From: Corynebacterium suranareeae
GTDB lineage: Bacteria > Actinomycetota > Actinomycetes > Mycobacteriales > Mycobacteriaceae
Length of the DNA: 64,000 nt
Assembly: GCF_002355155.1 (NCBI RefSeq)
Contig: NZ_AP017369.1
Span: forward strand, 1,364,001-1,428,000
Direction: 5' to 3'
The position numbers were made by a program, and so were the translations under genes. Below the pieces are notes generated by a model. The model was not told the DNA's origin. It worked only from the letters and a program-made list of their open reading frames with translations, and searched no databases. Positions 44,698 through 54,692 of this stretch are shown here, in pieces (position 1 is the stretch's first letter; each line of letters starts with the position of its first letter).

Positions 44698-45909
44698 CTA
44701 GATTTGCCTCAACAAAACCTGAACGTGCTCGCCCTCAGCGATAGGATTTGTCACCAGCGCCAGCCCATCGCTTCCAGCCAAAGCACCAACCATATGGGAG
44801 CGGTGCTCCACGGAATGGGCAGTACGCGTCGCCCAATCAATTGTTACCGGAACCGCGAACACCATGCCCTCCCGGGCGCCTAGCGCGCGAGCTGAGGAAA
44901 GCCAGACGAGCGGAAGTTCGCTTATCGACGCCACCCTCTTTCCACCCCCCAATCTTTTTAGCACTGGCACAACAAAGAGGTTGAAACTAACCCATGCGGC
45001 TACGGGATTACCTGGCAGACACACCACTTTCGTGCCATTCCAGTGCCCATGACCTTGGGGTTTACCGGGCTTCATCGCTAGGGTTAAGAACTCAAATCCA
45101 CCTGCTTTAGTACCAACAGCCTTGACTACATCAAATGCTCCCGCTGAAATCCCACCAACGGTAATGATCAGATCAAATTCCTCAGCCACCTTGTCAAAGG
45201 TTTGTTCGAGCGCTTCTGGATTATCATCGGAATGAACATGCTGCGGATTAACTACACCTAAGCGTTTAAGCTCTGCGATAAGCATCGGACCGTTGGAGTT
45301 GGGAATACCCCAAGGATTGTCTTTTACTAGTTCATCGCCAGTAGTAACTACCACAACTTTTGGGTCAGGGTGTGCTGAAACTGTAGGCGCACCGACCGAA
45401 ATTACTGCGGCAATAGTGCCGGCATCTAAGGGTGTACCTGCGGAAACAGCTACATCTCCTGGCTGGAGGTGTTCTCCTTTTAGCCGGATATTGTTTGATC
45501 TCGCTGGTAATTGATTGATTGTGATTTCATCAGGCAGACTGTGATCTGCCGGGGCATTGGTTAATTCCACCGGAACTACCACAAGCTCCTTATCAGTTGG
45601 TGGGATCGGCCCGCCTGTCATCACACGGATTGCTTTGCCGTTGTTAATTCTTACTGGCGCAGCACCTGCCGCAGTATCACCACCGACCAAGAAGGTCCAC
45701 GGACCACTTCCGTGAATATCTTCTTTTAAGATCGCATAACCATCCACGGCAGAATTGTCAAACTTAGGAATCGGCAGTGTGGCTACAACATCTTCAGCTA
45801 GATGGCTAAGGTGAGAAGCGTTAATGCTTGGAATTTCTACTGGATCAAGCGGTGTGGTGCTGTCCATCAAAGCAACTAAATACTCATCAACGCTACGGTT
45901 TTGTGCCAC
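44698..45909 (-). CDS. moeA: Molybdopterin molybdenumtransferase MoeA
   Basis: The 403-aa protein inserts molybdate into adenylated molybdopterin. Domain order follows MoeA: N-terminal region with DNSAVDGYA, the central insertion with IRVMTGGPIPP, the MoCF catalytic domain with VVTTGDEL and TVGGISAGAFD (GGIS), then PGKPQGHG and GNPVAAW, and a β-barrel C-terminal domain. It follows moaA on the minus strand after 48 nt and is coupled to mobA. Several bacteria have more than one MoeA; this copy is probably the nar-linked one. Confidence 0.93.
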   Translation of the reverse strand: MAQNRSVDEYLVALMDSTTPLDPVEIPSINASHLSHLAEDVVATLPIPKFDNSAVDGYAILKEDIHGSGPWTFLVGGDTAAGAAPVRINNGKAIRVMTGGPIPPTDKELVVVPVELTNAPADHSLPDEITINQLPARSNNIRLKGEHLQPGDVAVSAGTPLDAGTIAAVISVGAPTVSAHPDPKVVVVTTGDELVKDNPWGIPNSNGPMLIAELKRLGVVNPQHVHSDDNPEALEQTFDKVAEEFDLIITVGGISAGAFDVVKAVGTKAGGFEFLTLAMKPGKPQGHGHWNGTKVVCLPGNPVAAWVSFNLFVVPVLKRLGGGKRVASISELPLVWLSSARALGAREGMVFAVPVTIDWATRTAHSVEHRSHMVGALAGSDGLALVTNPIAEGEHVQVLLRQI

Positions 45910-45957
45910 CTAGAATGTCCCTTCACTTTAAATATTTGCTCACGCCTTAAGAAAGCT

Positions 45958-47121
45958 CTAGCCACCGATGGCAGACATGGGGCGATCAGGCTGTAAGAAA
46001 CCTTCATCATCAATGCCGTGGCCTGGTTTTTTCTCCCACATTGCACCAGCCCAGAGGTCTGCAAGTTCATCGTCACTAGCGCCTTCACGCATGGCATCGC
46101 GCAGAGGTGTTTCAGTGCGGGAGAACAGGCAGTTTCTAATCGTGCCGTCGGTGGTGAGACGCGATCGGTCGCAGTCACCACAAAATGGGTGTGTAACAGA
46201 TGCGATAATGCCTAATTTTCCAGCGATCTCAGGGTTGGTTTTATCCACGGCATTCCACAATGCAGCTGGCGCAGCTCCACGGGGTTCTTTGGCGGGAGTT
46301 AAATCAAACTGAGTTCCAAGACGGTCCAGAATTTCTTGTGCGGTCACCATATCGCCGCGTTTCCACTGTTCACGAGGCCCCAGCGGCATCTGCTCAATAA
46401 ACCGCAATTGGGCACCTTTTGAAAGGCAGTATTCGGCTAACGGCACAATATCTACTTCATTGACTCCAGGCATGACAACGGCGTTAATTTTCACCGGATG
46501 TAAACCTGCAGAAACAGCAGCGTCAATGGAGCTTAAAACTCCAAACAGTCGATCGCGCCTAGTTAAAGAGATATAGCGTTGCGCATCAATGGTATCGAGT
46601 GAAATATTCACCCGGTCAAGGCCTGCCTCTTTCAAACCCGCGATTTTCTTATCCAGACCAAGGCCGTTGGTGGTCAGCGCGATGCGGACTTTTTCACCTT
46701 CATCGGTTAGAAGTGTTGCAGTGCCCGCGATAATATCCTTCAAATTCTTGCGCAGTAAAGGCTCTCCGCCAGTAAAACGAATTTGACGAATGCCCAGTTT
46801 AACCACCGCAATGCGAATGAGACGCAGCACCTCGGCGTCGTCAAGCGTCTGTTCGGTAGGCAACCACTCAAGCCCCTCTGCCGGCATGCAATATGTGCAG
46901 CGCAGGTTGCAGCGATCAGTCAGCGACACCCGCAGGTCGCGTGCAATGCGCCCAAATCGATCAACCAGAACGCGACGTCCGTCCGCCTGCGCGGCCGGAA
47001 GGTCTTCAGGTACCTGGCGCGGCAGATATGCATCATGTTTGATGCTGGTAGCAATGCTTTTCGACGCCTCCTCCCGCTCTTGGCGTGGGGGCGTCGGTGA
47101 AAGAAATAGGCGAGTAGTCAT
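45958..47121 (-). CDS. moaA: GTP 3',8-cyclase MoaA
   Basis: This radical-SAM enzyme (387 aa) starts molybdopterin synthesis by rearranging GTP. The SAM cluster motif is C71-x3-C75-x2-C78 (CNLRCTYC). The second, GTP-binding cluster is in PFCGDCDRSRL with a third Cys at RNCLFS. The C terminus ends in Gly-Gly (AIGG), needed for activity. About 60 extra N-terminal residues precede the usual fold and look disordered, so a later start is possible, though none has a better site. No moaC is in this window. Confidence 0.93.
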   Translation of the reverse strand: MTTRLFLSPTPPRQEREEASKSIATSIKHDAYLPRQVPEDLPAAQADGRRVLVDRFGRIARDLRVSLTDRCNLRCTYCMPAEGLEWLPTEQTLDDAEVLRLIRIAVVKLGIRQIRFTGGEPLLRKNLKDIIAGTATLLTDEGEKVRIALTTNGLGLDKKIAGLKEAGLDRVNISLDTIDAQRYISLTRRDRLFGVLSSIDAAVSAGLHPVKINAVVMPGVNEVDIVPLAEYCLSKGAQLRFIEQMPLGPREQWKRGDMVTAQEILDRLGTQFDLTPAKEPRGAAPAALWNAVDKTNPEIAGKLGIIASVTHPFCGDCDRSRLTTDGTIRNCLFSRTETPLRDAMREGASDDELADLWAGAMWEKKPGHGIDDEGFLQPDRPMSAIGG

Positions 47122-47185
47122 CTTCTAGCCCATCCTAGAAAGCGCAGTCGAATAAAGCCAGTAAAAGCCGGAATAAATAGGAGAG

Positions 47186-48910
47186 TTATTTCTCACCTGG
47201 GCCTTTAAGCTTAATCACCTCGAAATCGCCATTGCGAAGATGCTCCCGCAAATCCTTCTTGTCATATTTGCCCACTGAGGTCTTGTCTACCTCATTCACA
47301 AAAGTCCAATACTCCGGCAACATCCAGTTGGGCAGACGATCACGCAAATGATCACGCAAACGCTCGGCAGTTTCCCGCGTGCGCTCAATGCCCGGATACA
47401 GCACAGTGACGGCGAGCGGGCGTTCCACCCACTTGTCATCAGGGAACCCGATAACCGCACATTCAACAACTTCTTCCGTAGCGATGATGAGATTTTCCAA
47501 CTGTGCGGAGTAAATCCACTCGCCACCAGAACGAATAACATCACGTGCACGGTCTTGAATTGTCAAAAATCCATCCGACGTGACAGAACCAACATCGCCG
47601 GTCCGCAGCCATCCATCGGCGGTAAACAGTTCATCGAGCTCCTCGACATCCTGGTCACGGAATGTGGAGGCAACCCCGCCTTCCTTCTCAACATCAGGAT
47701 GGAAATAACTGGCCGTAACCCACGGCCCACGAACCTGAATTTCACCCTCGTTGCGGTCCGTGGACGCCATGACCTGGCCATCATTAACAATGCGATACTC
47801 CAACGACGCTGGGAAACGTCCCTGGGAAACGCGATAACTCCACCGAGCTTCACCCGAAACACCAGACGGCGGGCGCGAGACAGTTCCCACCGTAGACGTT
47901 TCCGTCATGCCCCACACATGCACAACATCGACACCATAACGCTGCTCCCACATGGTGATCACAATCGGTGGCACAGCGGAACCGCCCACATAAAGCTCAC
48001 GCAACGACATGCGCTCTGGTGGATTCTTCAAATAGTGAACCATGAGCTGAATCCACAGCGTTGGCACACCATGCGCCACGCGCGGAAGGGTCGTAGAAAT
48101 AATTTTCGCTAATGTCGGAGCCGAAAGATCTGGCCCCGGCAACACCAGGGGAGTACCTGACATAAATGCTGCAAATGGAACGCCCCAGCTTAAGACGTGA
48201 TAAATGGGAACACAGCACAAAAATGTCTCACCGTGCTCAACTGCTAAAGAATCAGTGGTGCGCAGACTTAAAGACTGCAGATAAAGCGAGCGGTGAGAAT
48301 ACACCACACCTTTAGGAGGTCCGGATGTACCAGTGGAGTAACAAATCGCAGCAGCTGTGCGCTCATCTTGAACAGGCCAATCATAAACAGTGGACCGGCC
48401 ATCAAGAAGTGCTTCATAGGAATAGAGCTTTACGGTTTCTGGCATAAAAGCTGCTGCAGCCGAAAAATCATTCGGGCCAATGAACACCACAGCACGAACC
48501 TTCGGCACTTCTTTCAATACCTCGCCCAATTGCTCCGCCATTCGGGGGTCGGCAATGACAACTTCAGCTTCCGAGTGGTTAAGAATGAAAGAAATCTGAT
48601 CATTCATCAACTGCTTATTCAGCGGATTAAACACCGCACCCATGCAGGCCACAGCGAACATTGTTTCCATGTGTTCTGCACAGTTATACAGCATCGATGC
48701 CACACGCTGATCACCTGTAATGCCTAAAGAATCATGCAGTGCATGTGCGAGTGCTGCAGCCCTGGCCCCGACAGCACTAAACGTTTGCTGTGATTGTTCA
48801 AGGCCATCGGCACCGCCCCACGTGGTGATCAAAGTTTCACCGTGCACAGTGGAACCGTATTCGAGGATTCGGGTGAGAGACAGTGGAACGTCCTGCATCG
48901 TGCTGAGCAT
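47186..48910 (-). CDS. Long-chain fatty acyl-CoA ligase (FadD-like)
   Basis: This 574-aa AMP-binding enzyme activates a carboxylic acid via an acyl-adenylate. The P-loop-like YSTGTSGPPKGVVYSH motif is near residue 190, GMTETS near 335, and the hinge/ATP motif TGDVGSVTSDGFLTIQDRARDVIRSGGEW near 435-465. The C-terminal Lys is in SVGKYDKKDLR. The protein resembles medium/long-chain ligases, so lipid or exogenous fatty acid activation is the likely role. It is next to moaA on the minus strand, 64 nt apart, but functionally unrelated. The start ATG 48910 has a poor ribosome site. Confidence 0.83.
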   Translation of the reverse strand: MLSTMQDVPLSLTRILEYGSTVHGETLITTWGGADGLEQSQQTFSAVGARAAALAHALHDSLGITGDQRVASMLYNCAEHMETMFAVACMGAVFNPLNKQLMNDQISFILNHSEAEVVIADPRMAEQLGEVLKEVPKVRAVVFIGPNDFSAAAAFMPETVKLYSYEALLDGRSTVYDWPVQDERTAAAICYSTGTSGPPKGVVYSHRSLYLQSLSLRTTDSLAVEHGETFLCCVPIYHVLSWGVPFAAFMSGTPLVLPGPDLSAPTLAKIISTTLPRVAHGVPTLWIQLMVHYLKNPPERMSLRELYVGGSAVPPIVITMWEQRYGVDVVHVWGMTETSTVGTVSRPPSGVSGEARWSYRVSQGRFPASLEYRIVNDGQVMASTDRNEGEIQVRGPWVTASYFHPDVEKEGGVASTFRDQDVEELDELFTADGWLRTGDVGSVTSDGFLTIQDRARDVIRSGGEWIYSAQLENLIIATEEVVECAVIGFPDDKWVERPLAVTVLYPGIERTRETAERLRDHLRDRLPNWMLPEYWTFVNEVDKTSVGKYDKKDLREHLRNGDFEVIKLKGPGEK

Positions 48911-49838
48911 GCAATCAACAATAGCGTTGGATATGGAGTGTGCAATGAGTCAGATGCAAGCAATGGGAAAGTAGCCGATTTAAAGGGTTGAAATTCCGCC
49001 AATGAGTCAAAGTATGGGTGGGACTCGTTTGGGCGCTTAAAAACGATTCTGGAGGGTGTTCATTTTGTGGCTAGTGGGGTAGATGTGAAACCTGGAAGTT
49101 TGCTGATCAAGGATTCGTTCCAGGCGGGCGGCGAGTTTGGTAAATCGAACGAATATTTGCATGGAGAGGTCGGTATGGTGCAAAAATTCGATCACTTTGC
49201 GAGTTTCGCCGCAGTTTTAGAACGAATATTCGCACATTCATTCCCTTTTGGAGTGTGGGCTGATGTTGCTAAGAGTCCTACTTACTTATCTCCCACATGC
49301 CGACGTTGAGGTTGGAGAAATCTAATGGTGGAAGTTGGTTACGTGAAGTGTTCGACCGAAATTCCCCCGGGCGCCTTACTAAATGAGGAGCAATTAGGGA
49401 GGGGAATGAGACATATGCCCACCCAATGCGCTAGAATTACCCACCAAGGCCGGGAACTGCTTCCCGGTGCACATAAATTCCCAGGAAAACGTACAAATTA
49501 TCGTGCAGCGGGATCATTATTATCCCGTATGACTGGAAATTTCTTAAAGGGGCACCCGGAGGGTGTGTGCTTTGAAAACCTCTATTGTTCTTAAAGTCAC
49601 ATCTCGGTCTGGAAGAAAACACACTTTTATGCGTTTTGTGCGTAATAGTTGAGTCAACTTCGTATTTTGTGTCATCCTGCGCGATCGTTTATTCGTGCGT
49701 AGACAATTCGCATGTGCGACCACCACCTGGGTGTCACGTTCAATTACACAGAAGCCGAGTTCAGCCAGATCTTTCACCCGTTTATGACAAACGGGTATCT
49801 CACTACTACTTGGTCTGAACTGCAATGAAAGGAAATCT
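48911..49838. other. Large intergenic region before rho, with rho leader
   Basis: This 928-nt gap has no gene I can support. Frames of 80-89 codons at 49067-49309 and 49325-49594 lack ribosome sites and family features. GAACGAATATTTGCA (49147) and GAACGAATATTCGCA (49220) are near-identical direct repeats, each around an AT-rich palindrome. The last ~250 nt is probably the rho leader, typical of autoregulated rho genes; AAAGGAAAT precedes the GTG start. Confidence 0.5.
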
Positions 49839-52076
49839 GTGACAACCACAGACAACACCGCAGCGAATCAGGGTGAACTGACCGCCCTTCGACTGCCGGA
49901 TCTGCGCAAAATTGCTGCCGACCTTGGACTCAAGGGGACTTCGGCATTGCGTAAAGGCGATCTGATCAACGCCATTTCAGCAGCTCGTGAAGGAAAACCA
50001 ACCGCTGCTGCGAAAAAGACTTCCGCTAAGAAAGCTCCGGCACGCACAAGTGCCAAACAGCCAGCAGAGAATACGGCACCCTCAGCACCTGCAGCCACCA
50101 CACAGCCGGTTGAGCAGACACAAGAAGCTCCCGCACAAGCCGCTGAAGAAGCTCCAGCTGCGCCTAACCGTCGTGGACGCCGACGCGTAACTACTTCTGC
50201 AACCACTCCTGAACCTGCGGCACCTGCACAGCAGCCTAAGTCCCAGGCTGCAGCACAGGAAGAATTGCCAGTGGCAACACAAGAAGCAACTTCTGCGCAA
50301 GATGGAAACCAGAACCAGGGCGAAGAAGGCGATGATCGCTTCGAGTCTCGTTCTGCTGCACGTCGTGCTCGCCGTAATCGTCAGCGCCAAATCCATCGCG
50401 ATGGGGACAGCACTGACAGCACACAAACTGAGACCGAGAACACCTCAGTAAACACCCCAGCAGCTGAAGATGCATCCGAGTCAGCACAGGAAACTCGTGC
50501 TCACAACGACAGCGCCGATAACGGTGACAACAGCTCTGACAACTCCGACGACAACAACCGCAACAACAATCGTCGTGAGCGCGGAAATCGCAGAAACAAT
50601 CGCAACTACCGCGACAGGGACAACAGGGATAACCGAGACAATCGCGACAACAGCGATCTGGCCGATGATTCCGCGCAGTCCAACAACGCTGATGCGTCAG
50701 AGAACGCAAATGACGGCAACAATGATGATCGCCGTTCCCGAAATGATCGCAACAACCGGAACAACGACCGCAACGACCGCAACGACGACAACGATGATCG
50801 TCGTGGACGTCGCGGACGCCGCAACCGTCGTGGACGCAATGACAACCGCGACAACAGGGACAACCGCGACAACAACGATGGTGACAACAACTACCAGGAA
50901 GAGCAGCTGCAGCAGGTAGCGGGCATTTTGGACATTGTTGATCACAACGTAGCATTCGTGCGTACCACTGGTTACCATGCTGCACCGTCTGATGTGTTTG
51001 TGAGCAACCAGCTGATCCGTCGCATGGGACTGCGCTCTGGTGACGCCATTGAGGGCCAGGTCCGTATGAACCAGGGTGGTGGCAACCATAACCATGGTCG
51101 CAACCGTCACAAGTACAACAACTTGGTTCGCGTGGAAATGGTCAATGGGCTTCCAGCTGAAGAGACTCGTAATCGCCCTGAGTTTGGCAAGCTGACTCCG
51201 CTGTACCCGAACCAGCGTTTGCGTTTGGAAACTGAGCAGAAGATCCTGACCACTCGTGTGATCGATTTGATCATGCCTATTGGTAAGGGACAGCGTGCGT
51301 TGATCGTGTCGCCACCTAAGGCTGGTAAGACTACGATCTTGCAGAATATTGCTAATGCCATTTCTACGAACAACCCTGAGTGCTACCTCATGGTTGTGCT
51401 GGTTGATGAGCGTCCTGAAGAAGTTACCGATATGCAGCGCTCTGTTAACGGTGAAGTGATTGCGTCGACGTTTGATCGTCCACCATCAGAGCACACTGCT
51501 GTTGCTGAGCTGGCCATTGAGCGTGCAAAGCGCTTGGTGGAGCAGGGCCAAGACGTTGTCGTCCTACTTGATTCCATTACTCGTTTGGGTCGTGCCTACA
51601 ACAACAGTTCGCCTGCATCGGGACGTATTTTGTCCGGTGGTGTGGATTCCAATGCGTTGTACCCACCGAAGCGTTTCTTGGGTGCTGCTCGAAACATTGA
51701 AAATGGTGGTTCTTTGACCATCATCGCAACTGCCATGGTGGAGACTGGTTCTGCTGGTGACACTGTGATCTTCGAGGAGTTTAAAGGCACTGGTAACGCG
51801 GAGCTGAAGCTGGATCGTAAGATCTCTGAGCGTCGCGTGTTCCCAGCTGTGGATGTTAATCCTTCGGGTACTCGTAAGGATGAGCTGCTGCTGAACCCTG
51901 ATGAGGCTCGCATCATGCACAAGCTGCGTCGTATTTTGTCTGCGCTTGATAATCAGCAGGCTATTGATCTGTTGATCAAGCAGCTGAAGAAGACCAAGTC
52001 CAATGCGGAATTCCTCATGCAGGTTGCTTCTAGTGCGCCGATGGCGGGTACTGAAAAAGAGGAGGATTACTCCTAA
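49839..52076 (+). CDS. rho: Transcription termination factor Rho, extended form
   Basis: The 745-aa hexameric RNA-dependent ATPase ends transcription at Rho-dependent sites. The N-terminal Rho_N (SAP-like) helix set is at about residues 12-50. A very long polar insertion, about residues 55-350, follows: first Ala/Pro/Gln-rich, then Arg/Asn/Asp-rich with repeated DNRDN units, as in actinobacterial Rho proteins. The primary RNA-binding site follows ([19 protein letters not shown]), then the ATPase with Walker A PPKAGKTT (492-499). The start is GTG 49839. Its TAA overlaps the prfA ATG by one base. Confidence 0.95.
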   Translation: MTTTDNTAANQGELTALRLPDLRKIAADLGLKGTSALRKGDLINAISAAREGKPTAAAKKTSAKKAPARTSAKQPAENTAPSAPAATTQPVEQTQEAPAQAAEEAPAAPNRRGRRRVTTSATTPEPAAPAQQPKSQAAAQEELPVATQEATSAQDGNQNQGEEGDDRFESRSAARRARRNRQRQIHRDGDSTDSTQTETENTSVNTPAAEDASESAQETRAHNDSADNGDNSSDNSDDNNRNNNRRERGNRRNNRNYRDRDNRDNRDNRDNSDLADDSAQSNNADASENANDGNNDDRRSRNDRNNRNNDRNDRNDDNDDRRGRRGRRNRRGRNDNRDNRDNRDNNDGDNNYQEEQLQQVAGILDIVDHNVAFVRTTGYHAAPSDVFVSNQLIRRMGLRSGDAIEGQVRMNQGGGNHNHGRNRHKYNNLVRVEMVNGLPAEETRNRPEFGKLTPLYPNQRLRLETEQKILTTRVIDLIMPIGKGQRALIVSPPKAGKTTILQNIANAISTNNPECYLMVVLVDERPEEVTDMQRSVNGEVIASTFDRPPSEHTAVAELAIERAKRLVEQGQDVVVLLDSITRLGRAYNNSSPASGRILSGGVDSNALYPPKRFLGAARNIENGGSLTIIATAMVETGSAGDTVIFEEFKGTGNAELKLDRKISERRVFPAVDVNPSGTRKDELLLNPDEARIMHKLRRILSALDNQQAIDLLIKQLKKTKSNAEFLMQVASSAPMAGTEKEEDYS

Positions 52077-53152
52077 TGGCATCGCAGGTATCTGCAGTTG
52101 ATGATATTTTGGCGGAGTATCACGGCCTGGAGCAGCAAATGGCTGATCCAGAGTTGCACAATGATGCAGCTGCGGCGCGTCGAGTAGGAAAGCGTTACTC
52201 AGAGCTGCAGCCAATTATCAATGTGCACCGTGAACTCACTTCTGCTCAGGATGATCTTGAAGCAGCGCGTGAAATGGCTCATGAGGACCACGAGTTTCAG
52301 GCTGAGGCTGAGCGCCTTGAGGCCGAAGTCGTGGAGTTGGAAGAAAAGCTTGCTGATCTTCTAGCGCCGCGTGATCCCCATGATGGTGAAGACATCGTCA
52401 TGGAAATCAAAGCTGGTGCCGGTGGCGAAGAGGCGGCGTTGTTCGCCGGTGATTTGCTGCGCATGTACCAAAAGTTTGCGGACAAGCACGGCTTTGTCGT
52501 GGAGGTTTTGGACTCTGCGGAATCTGATCTCGGTGGCGTCAAGGACATCACCTTGTCTATTCGTTCACGTCAGCCGTCTCGTGATGGTGCGTGGAGCCAG
52601 TTCAAGTTTGAAGGTGGCGTGCACCGTGTGCAGCGTGTGCCGGTGACTGAATCTCAGGGACGTATTCAAACCTCTGCTGCGGGTGTGCTGGTGTATCCAG
52701 AACCTGATGAGGTTGAGGATGTTGAGATCGATGAGAAGGATATTCGCGTCGATGTTTATCGTTCTTCCGGTAAGGGCGGACAGGGAGTTAACACCACTGA
52801 CTCGGCTGTGCGTATTACGCACTTGCCAACCGGTTTGGTGGTGACCTGTCAGAAGGAACGTTCTCAGATTCAAAACCGTGCCCGCGCAATGCAGGTGTTG
52901 GCTGCGCGTTTGCAGGCAATGAAGGAAGAAGAAGCTGCTGCTGAGGCTGCTACCGGACGTGCTGCGCAGATTCGCACCATGGACCGCTCTGAGCGCATTC
53001 GCACCTACAACTGGCCAGAAAACCGCATCAGCGATCACCGCATCGGTTTTAAGGCTAATAACTTGGATTCCGTTCTCGATGGTGAATTGGATGATCTGTT
53101 CACCGCGTTGCAGGCCGCTGAGCGTGCTGAACGTCTAGAGGCCGAGAGCTAA
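52076..53152 (+). CDS. prfA: Peptide chain release factor 1
   Basis: This 358-aa factor releases nascent proteins at UAA and UAG codons. The GGQ motif, at 234-236 in [11 protein letters not shown], contacts the peptidyl-transferase centre. The RVPVTESQG segment contains the PxT codon-reading tripeptide of RF1. The N-terminal coiled-coil domain covers about residues 1-95. The ATG shares one base with the rho stop (TAATG), and prmC, encoding its methylase, begins directly after its stop. The order rho-prfA-prmC is widely conserved. Confidence 0.97.
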   Translation: MASQVSAVDDILAEYHGLEQQMADPELHNDAAAARRVGKRYSELQPIINVHRELTSAQDDLEAAREMAHEDHEFQAEAERLEAEVVELEEKLADLLAPRDPHDGEDIVMEIKAGAGGEEAALFAGDLLRMYQKFADKHGFVVEVLDSAESDLGGVKDITLSIRSRQPSRDGAWSQFKFEGGVHRVQRVPVTESQGRIQTSAAGVLVYPEPDEVEDVEIDEKDIRVDVYRSSGKGGQGVNTTDSAVRITHLPTGLVVTCQKERSQIQNRARAMQVLAARLQAMKEEEAAAEAATGRAAQIRTMDRSERIRTYNWPENRISDHRIGFKANNLDSVLDGELDDLFTALQAAERAERLEAES

Positions 53153-53992
53153 ATGGCAACCCTTGGGGAAGCTTTGCGCGACGCCACCGCCACCCTGGAA
53201 AGGGCGGGGGTGGCGTCGCCACTTGTTGATGCTCGTTTAATTGCGGCGCATCTGTTGGGGTGCGGTCAGCTTGATTTGGCGTTGCGCATGCGCGATGAGG
53301 TCCCAGAGGGGTTTGCCGAAGCGATTGCGCGTCGCGAAAAGCGCGAGCCACTGCAGCATATTTTGGGCACCGCGCCCATGGGACCGCTTGATTTGCACGT
53401 GGGCCCGGGTGTGTTTATCCCGCGCCCGGAAACCGAGGTGCTCGCGGACTGGGCCGTGCGGCAGGTGCGGGGAAGCGTCGAAAAGCAAAGAATTATTGAC
53501 CTGTGCACCGGGTCCGGCGCACTTGCCACGTACATCGCCCATGAGCTTGTCGACGCGACCGTCTACGCTGTCGAGCTCGATCCGGGGGCAGCTACGTGGG
53601 CGCAGAAAAACTTTGATGAATTCGCCCCGCAGGTGCACCTTATTCACGGTGATGTCACTGATCCGACATTGTTGTCGCAGCTTCACGGCACGTTTGACAT
53701 GGTGGTTTCTAATCCGCCTTATGTTCCGGAATCTGATGATTTGGATCCGGAGGTCTATCAAGATCCACACATGGCTGTGTTTAGTGGCGCTGATGGCATG
53801 GACGTGATCAAGGAAATGATCCACCTTGTTTTCAATTTATTGCGTGAAGATGGGGTAGTAGGCATTGAACACGATGATTCGACTTCCGAAGCCGTCCAAG
53901 AAGTCTTCCGGCAACACGGAGGATTTGAAGCCATTGAGGTGCTAAATGATCTCACCGGCACAGCGCGGTTTGTTACAGCGCGTAAACTGTGA
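53153..53992 (+). CDS. prmC: Release-factor glutamine methyltransferase PrmC
   Basis: The 279-aa SAM-dependent methylase modifies the Gln of the GGQ motif in release factors. The N-terminal helical domain (about 1-80) is followed by a class I methyltransferase fold: [13 protein letters not shown] is the SAM-binding loop and NPPY (187-190) the catalytic motif. It begins at the base after the prfA stop. The first part is GC-rich and carries a series of GCG repeats, but no frame damage is seen. Confidence 0.95.
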   Translation: MATLGEALRDATATLERAGVASPLVDARLIAAHLLGCGQLDLALRMRDEVPEGFAEAIARREKREPLQHILGTAPMGPLDLHVGPGVFIPRPETEVLADWAVRQVRGSVEKQRIIDLCTGSGALATYIAHELVDATVYAVELDPGAATWAQKNFDEFAPQVHLIHGDVTDPTLLSQLHGTFDMVVSNPPYVPESDDLDPEVYQDPHMAVFSGADGMDVIKEMIHLVFNLLREDGVVGIEHDDSTSEAVQEVFRQHGGFEAIEVLNDLTGTARFVTARKL

Positions 53993-54041
53993 CTTTGTAA
54001 AATTTTAAAAACATCCGTACACCAATTACAGGAGCAAAACA

Positions 54042-54692
54042 GTGAGCAGAATTTATGACTGTGCCGACCAAGACTCACGCGCAGCAGGCCTTAAGGCGGC
54101 TGTCGATGCGGTCAAGGCCGGTCAGCTCGTTGTCCTTCCCACGGATACCCTTTACGGGCTTGGCTGCGATGCCTTCAACAATGAGGCAGTAGCCAAGCTG
54201 CTTGCAACCAAACACCGCGGACCAGATATGCCTGTGCCTGTCCTAGTGGGCAGCTGGGACACAATCCAAGGGCTTGTGCACAGCTACACTGCGCAAGCCA
54301 AAGCGCTGGTGGAAGCATTTTGGCCAGGTGGCCTTTCCATTATCACTGCGCAAGCGCCTAGCCTGCCGTGGAATCTTGGCGATACACGCGGCACCGTGAT
54401 GCTGCGCATGCCTCTACACCCCGTGGCTATTGAGTTGCTGCGTCAAACCGGACCCATGGCAGTATCTTCCGCGAATATTTCTGGACACACCCCACCTTCT
54501 ACGGTATTGGAAGCGCGTCAGCAGCTTAACCAAAACGTCGCGGTCTATCTTGATGGCGGTGAATGCGCAATCGGCAAACCATCGACCATCGTAGATATTT
54601 CCGGTGCTGCTCCAAAGATCTTGCGTGAAGGAGCTATTAGTGCAGAACGCGTTGGCGAAGTGCTTGGAGTAACGGCAGAAAGCCTGCGCTAA
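54042..54692 (+). CDS. Threonylcarbamoyl-AMP synthase (Sua5/YrdC/TsaC)
   Basis: This 216-aa enzyme makes the threonylcarbamoyl-AMP used for the t6A37 modification of ANN-reading tRNAs. The YrdC fold is clear: VVLPTDTLYGLGCDAFN near the N terminus, KHRGPDMPVPVLVG as the Lys-Arg loop, the RMPLHPVAIELL stretch and PMAVSSANISG with conserved Ser-Ala-Asn. It lacks the C-terminal extra domain of full Sua5. GTG 54042 is supported by AGGAGC upstream. The wecA-like gene starts right after its stop. Confidence 0.93.
   Translation: MSRIYDCADQDSRAAGLKAAVDAVKAGQLVVLPTDTLYGLGCDAFNNEAVAKLLATKHRGPDMPVPVLVGSWDTIQGLVHSYTAQAKALVEAFWPGGLSIITAQAPSLPWNLGDTRGTVMLRMPLHPVAIELLRQTGPMAVSSANISGHTPPSTVLEARQQLNQNVAVYLDGGECAIGKPSTIVDISGAAPKILREGAISAERVGEVLGVTAESLR

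Noticed and set aside
49067..49594. Two frames of 80-89 codons before rho
   Set aside because: No ribosome sites, no recognised domain and no sign of being one broken gene.
50236..50985. 249-codon Cys/His-rich frame opposite rho
   Set aside because: It is the antisense reading of the DNRDN repeats; composition is an artefact.
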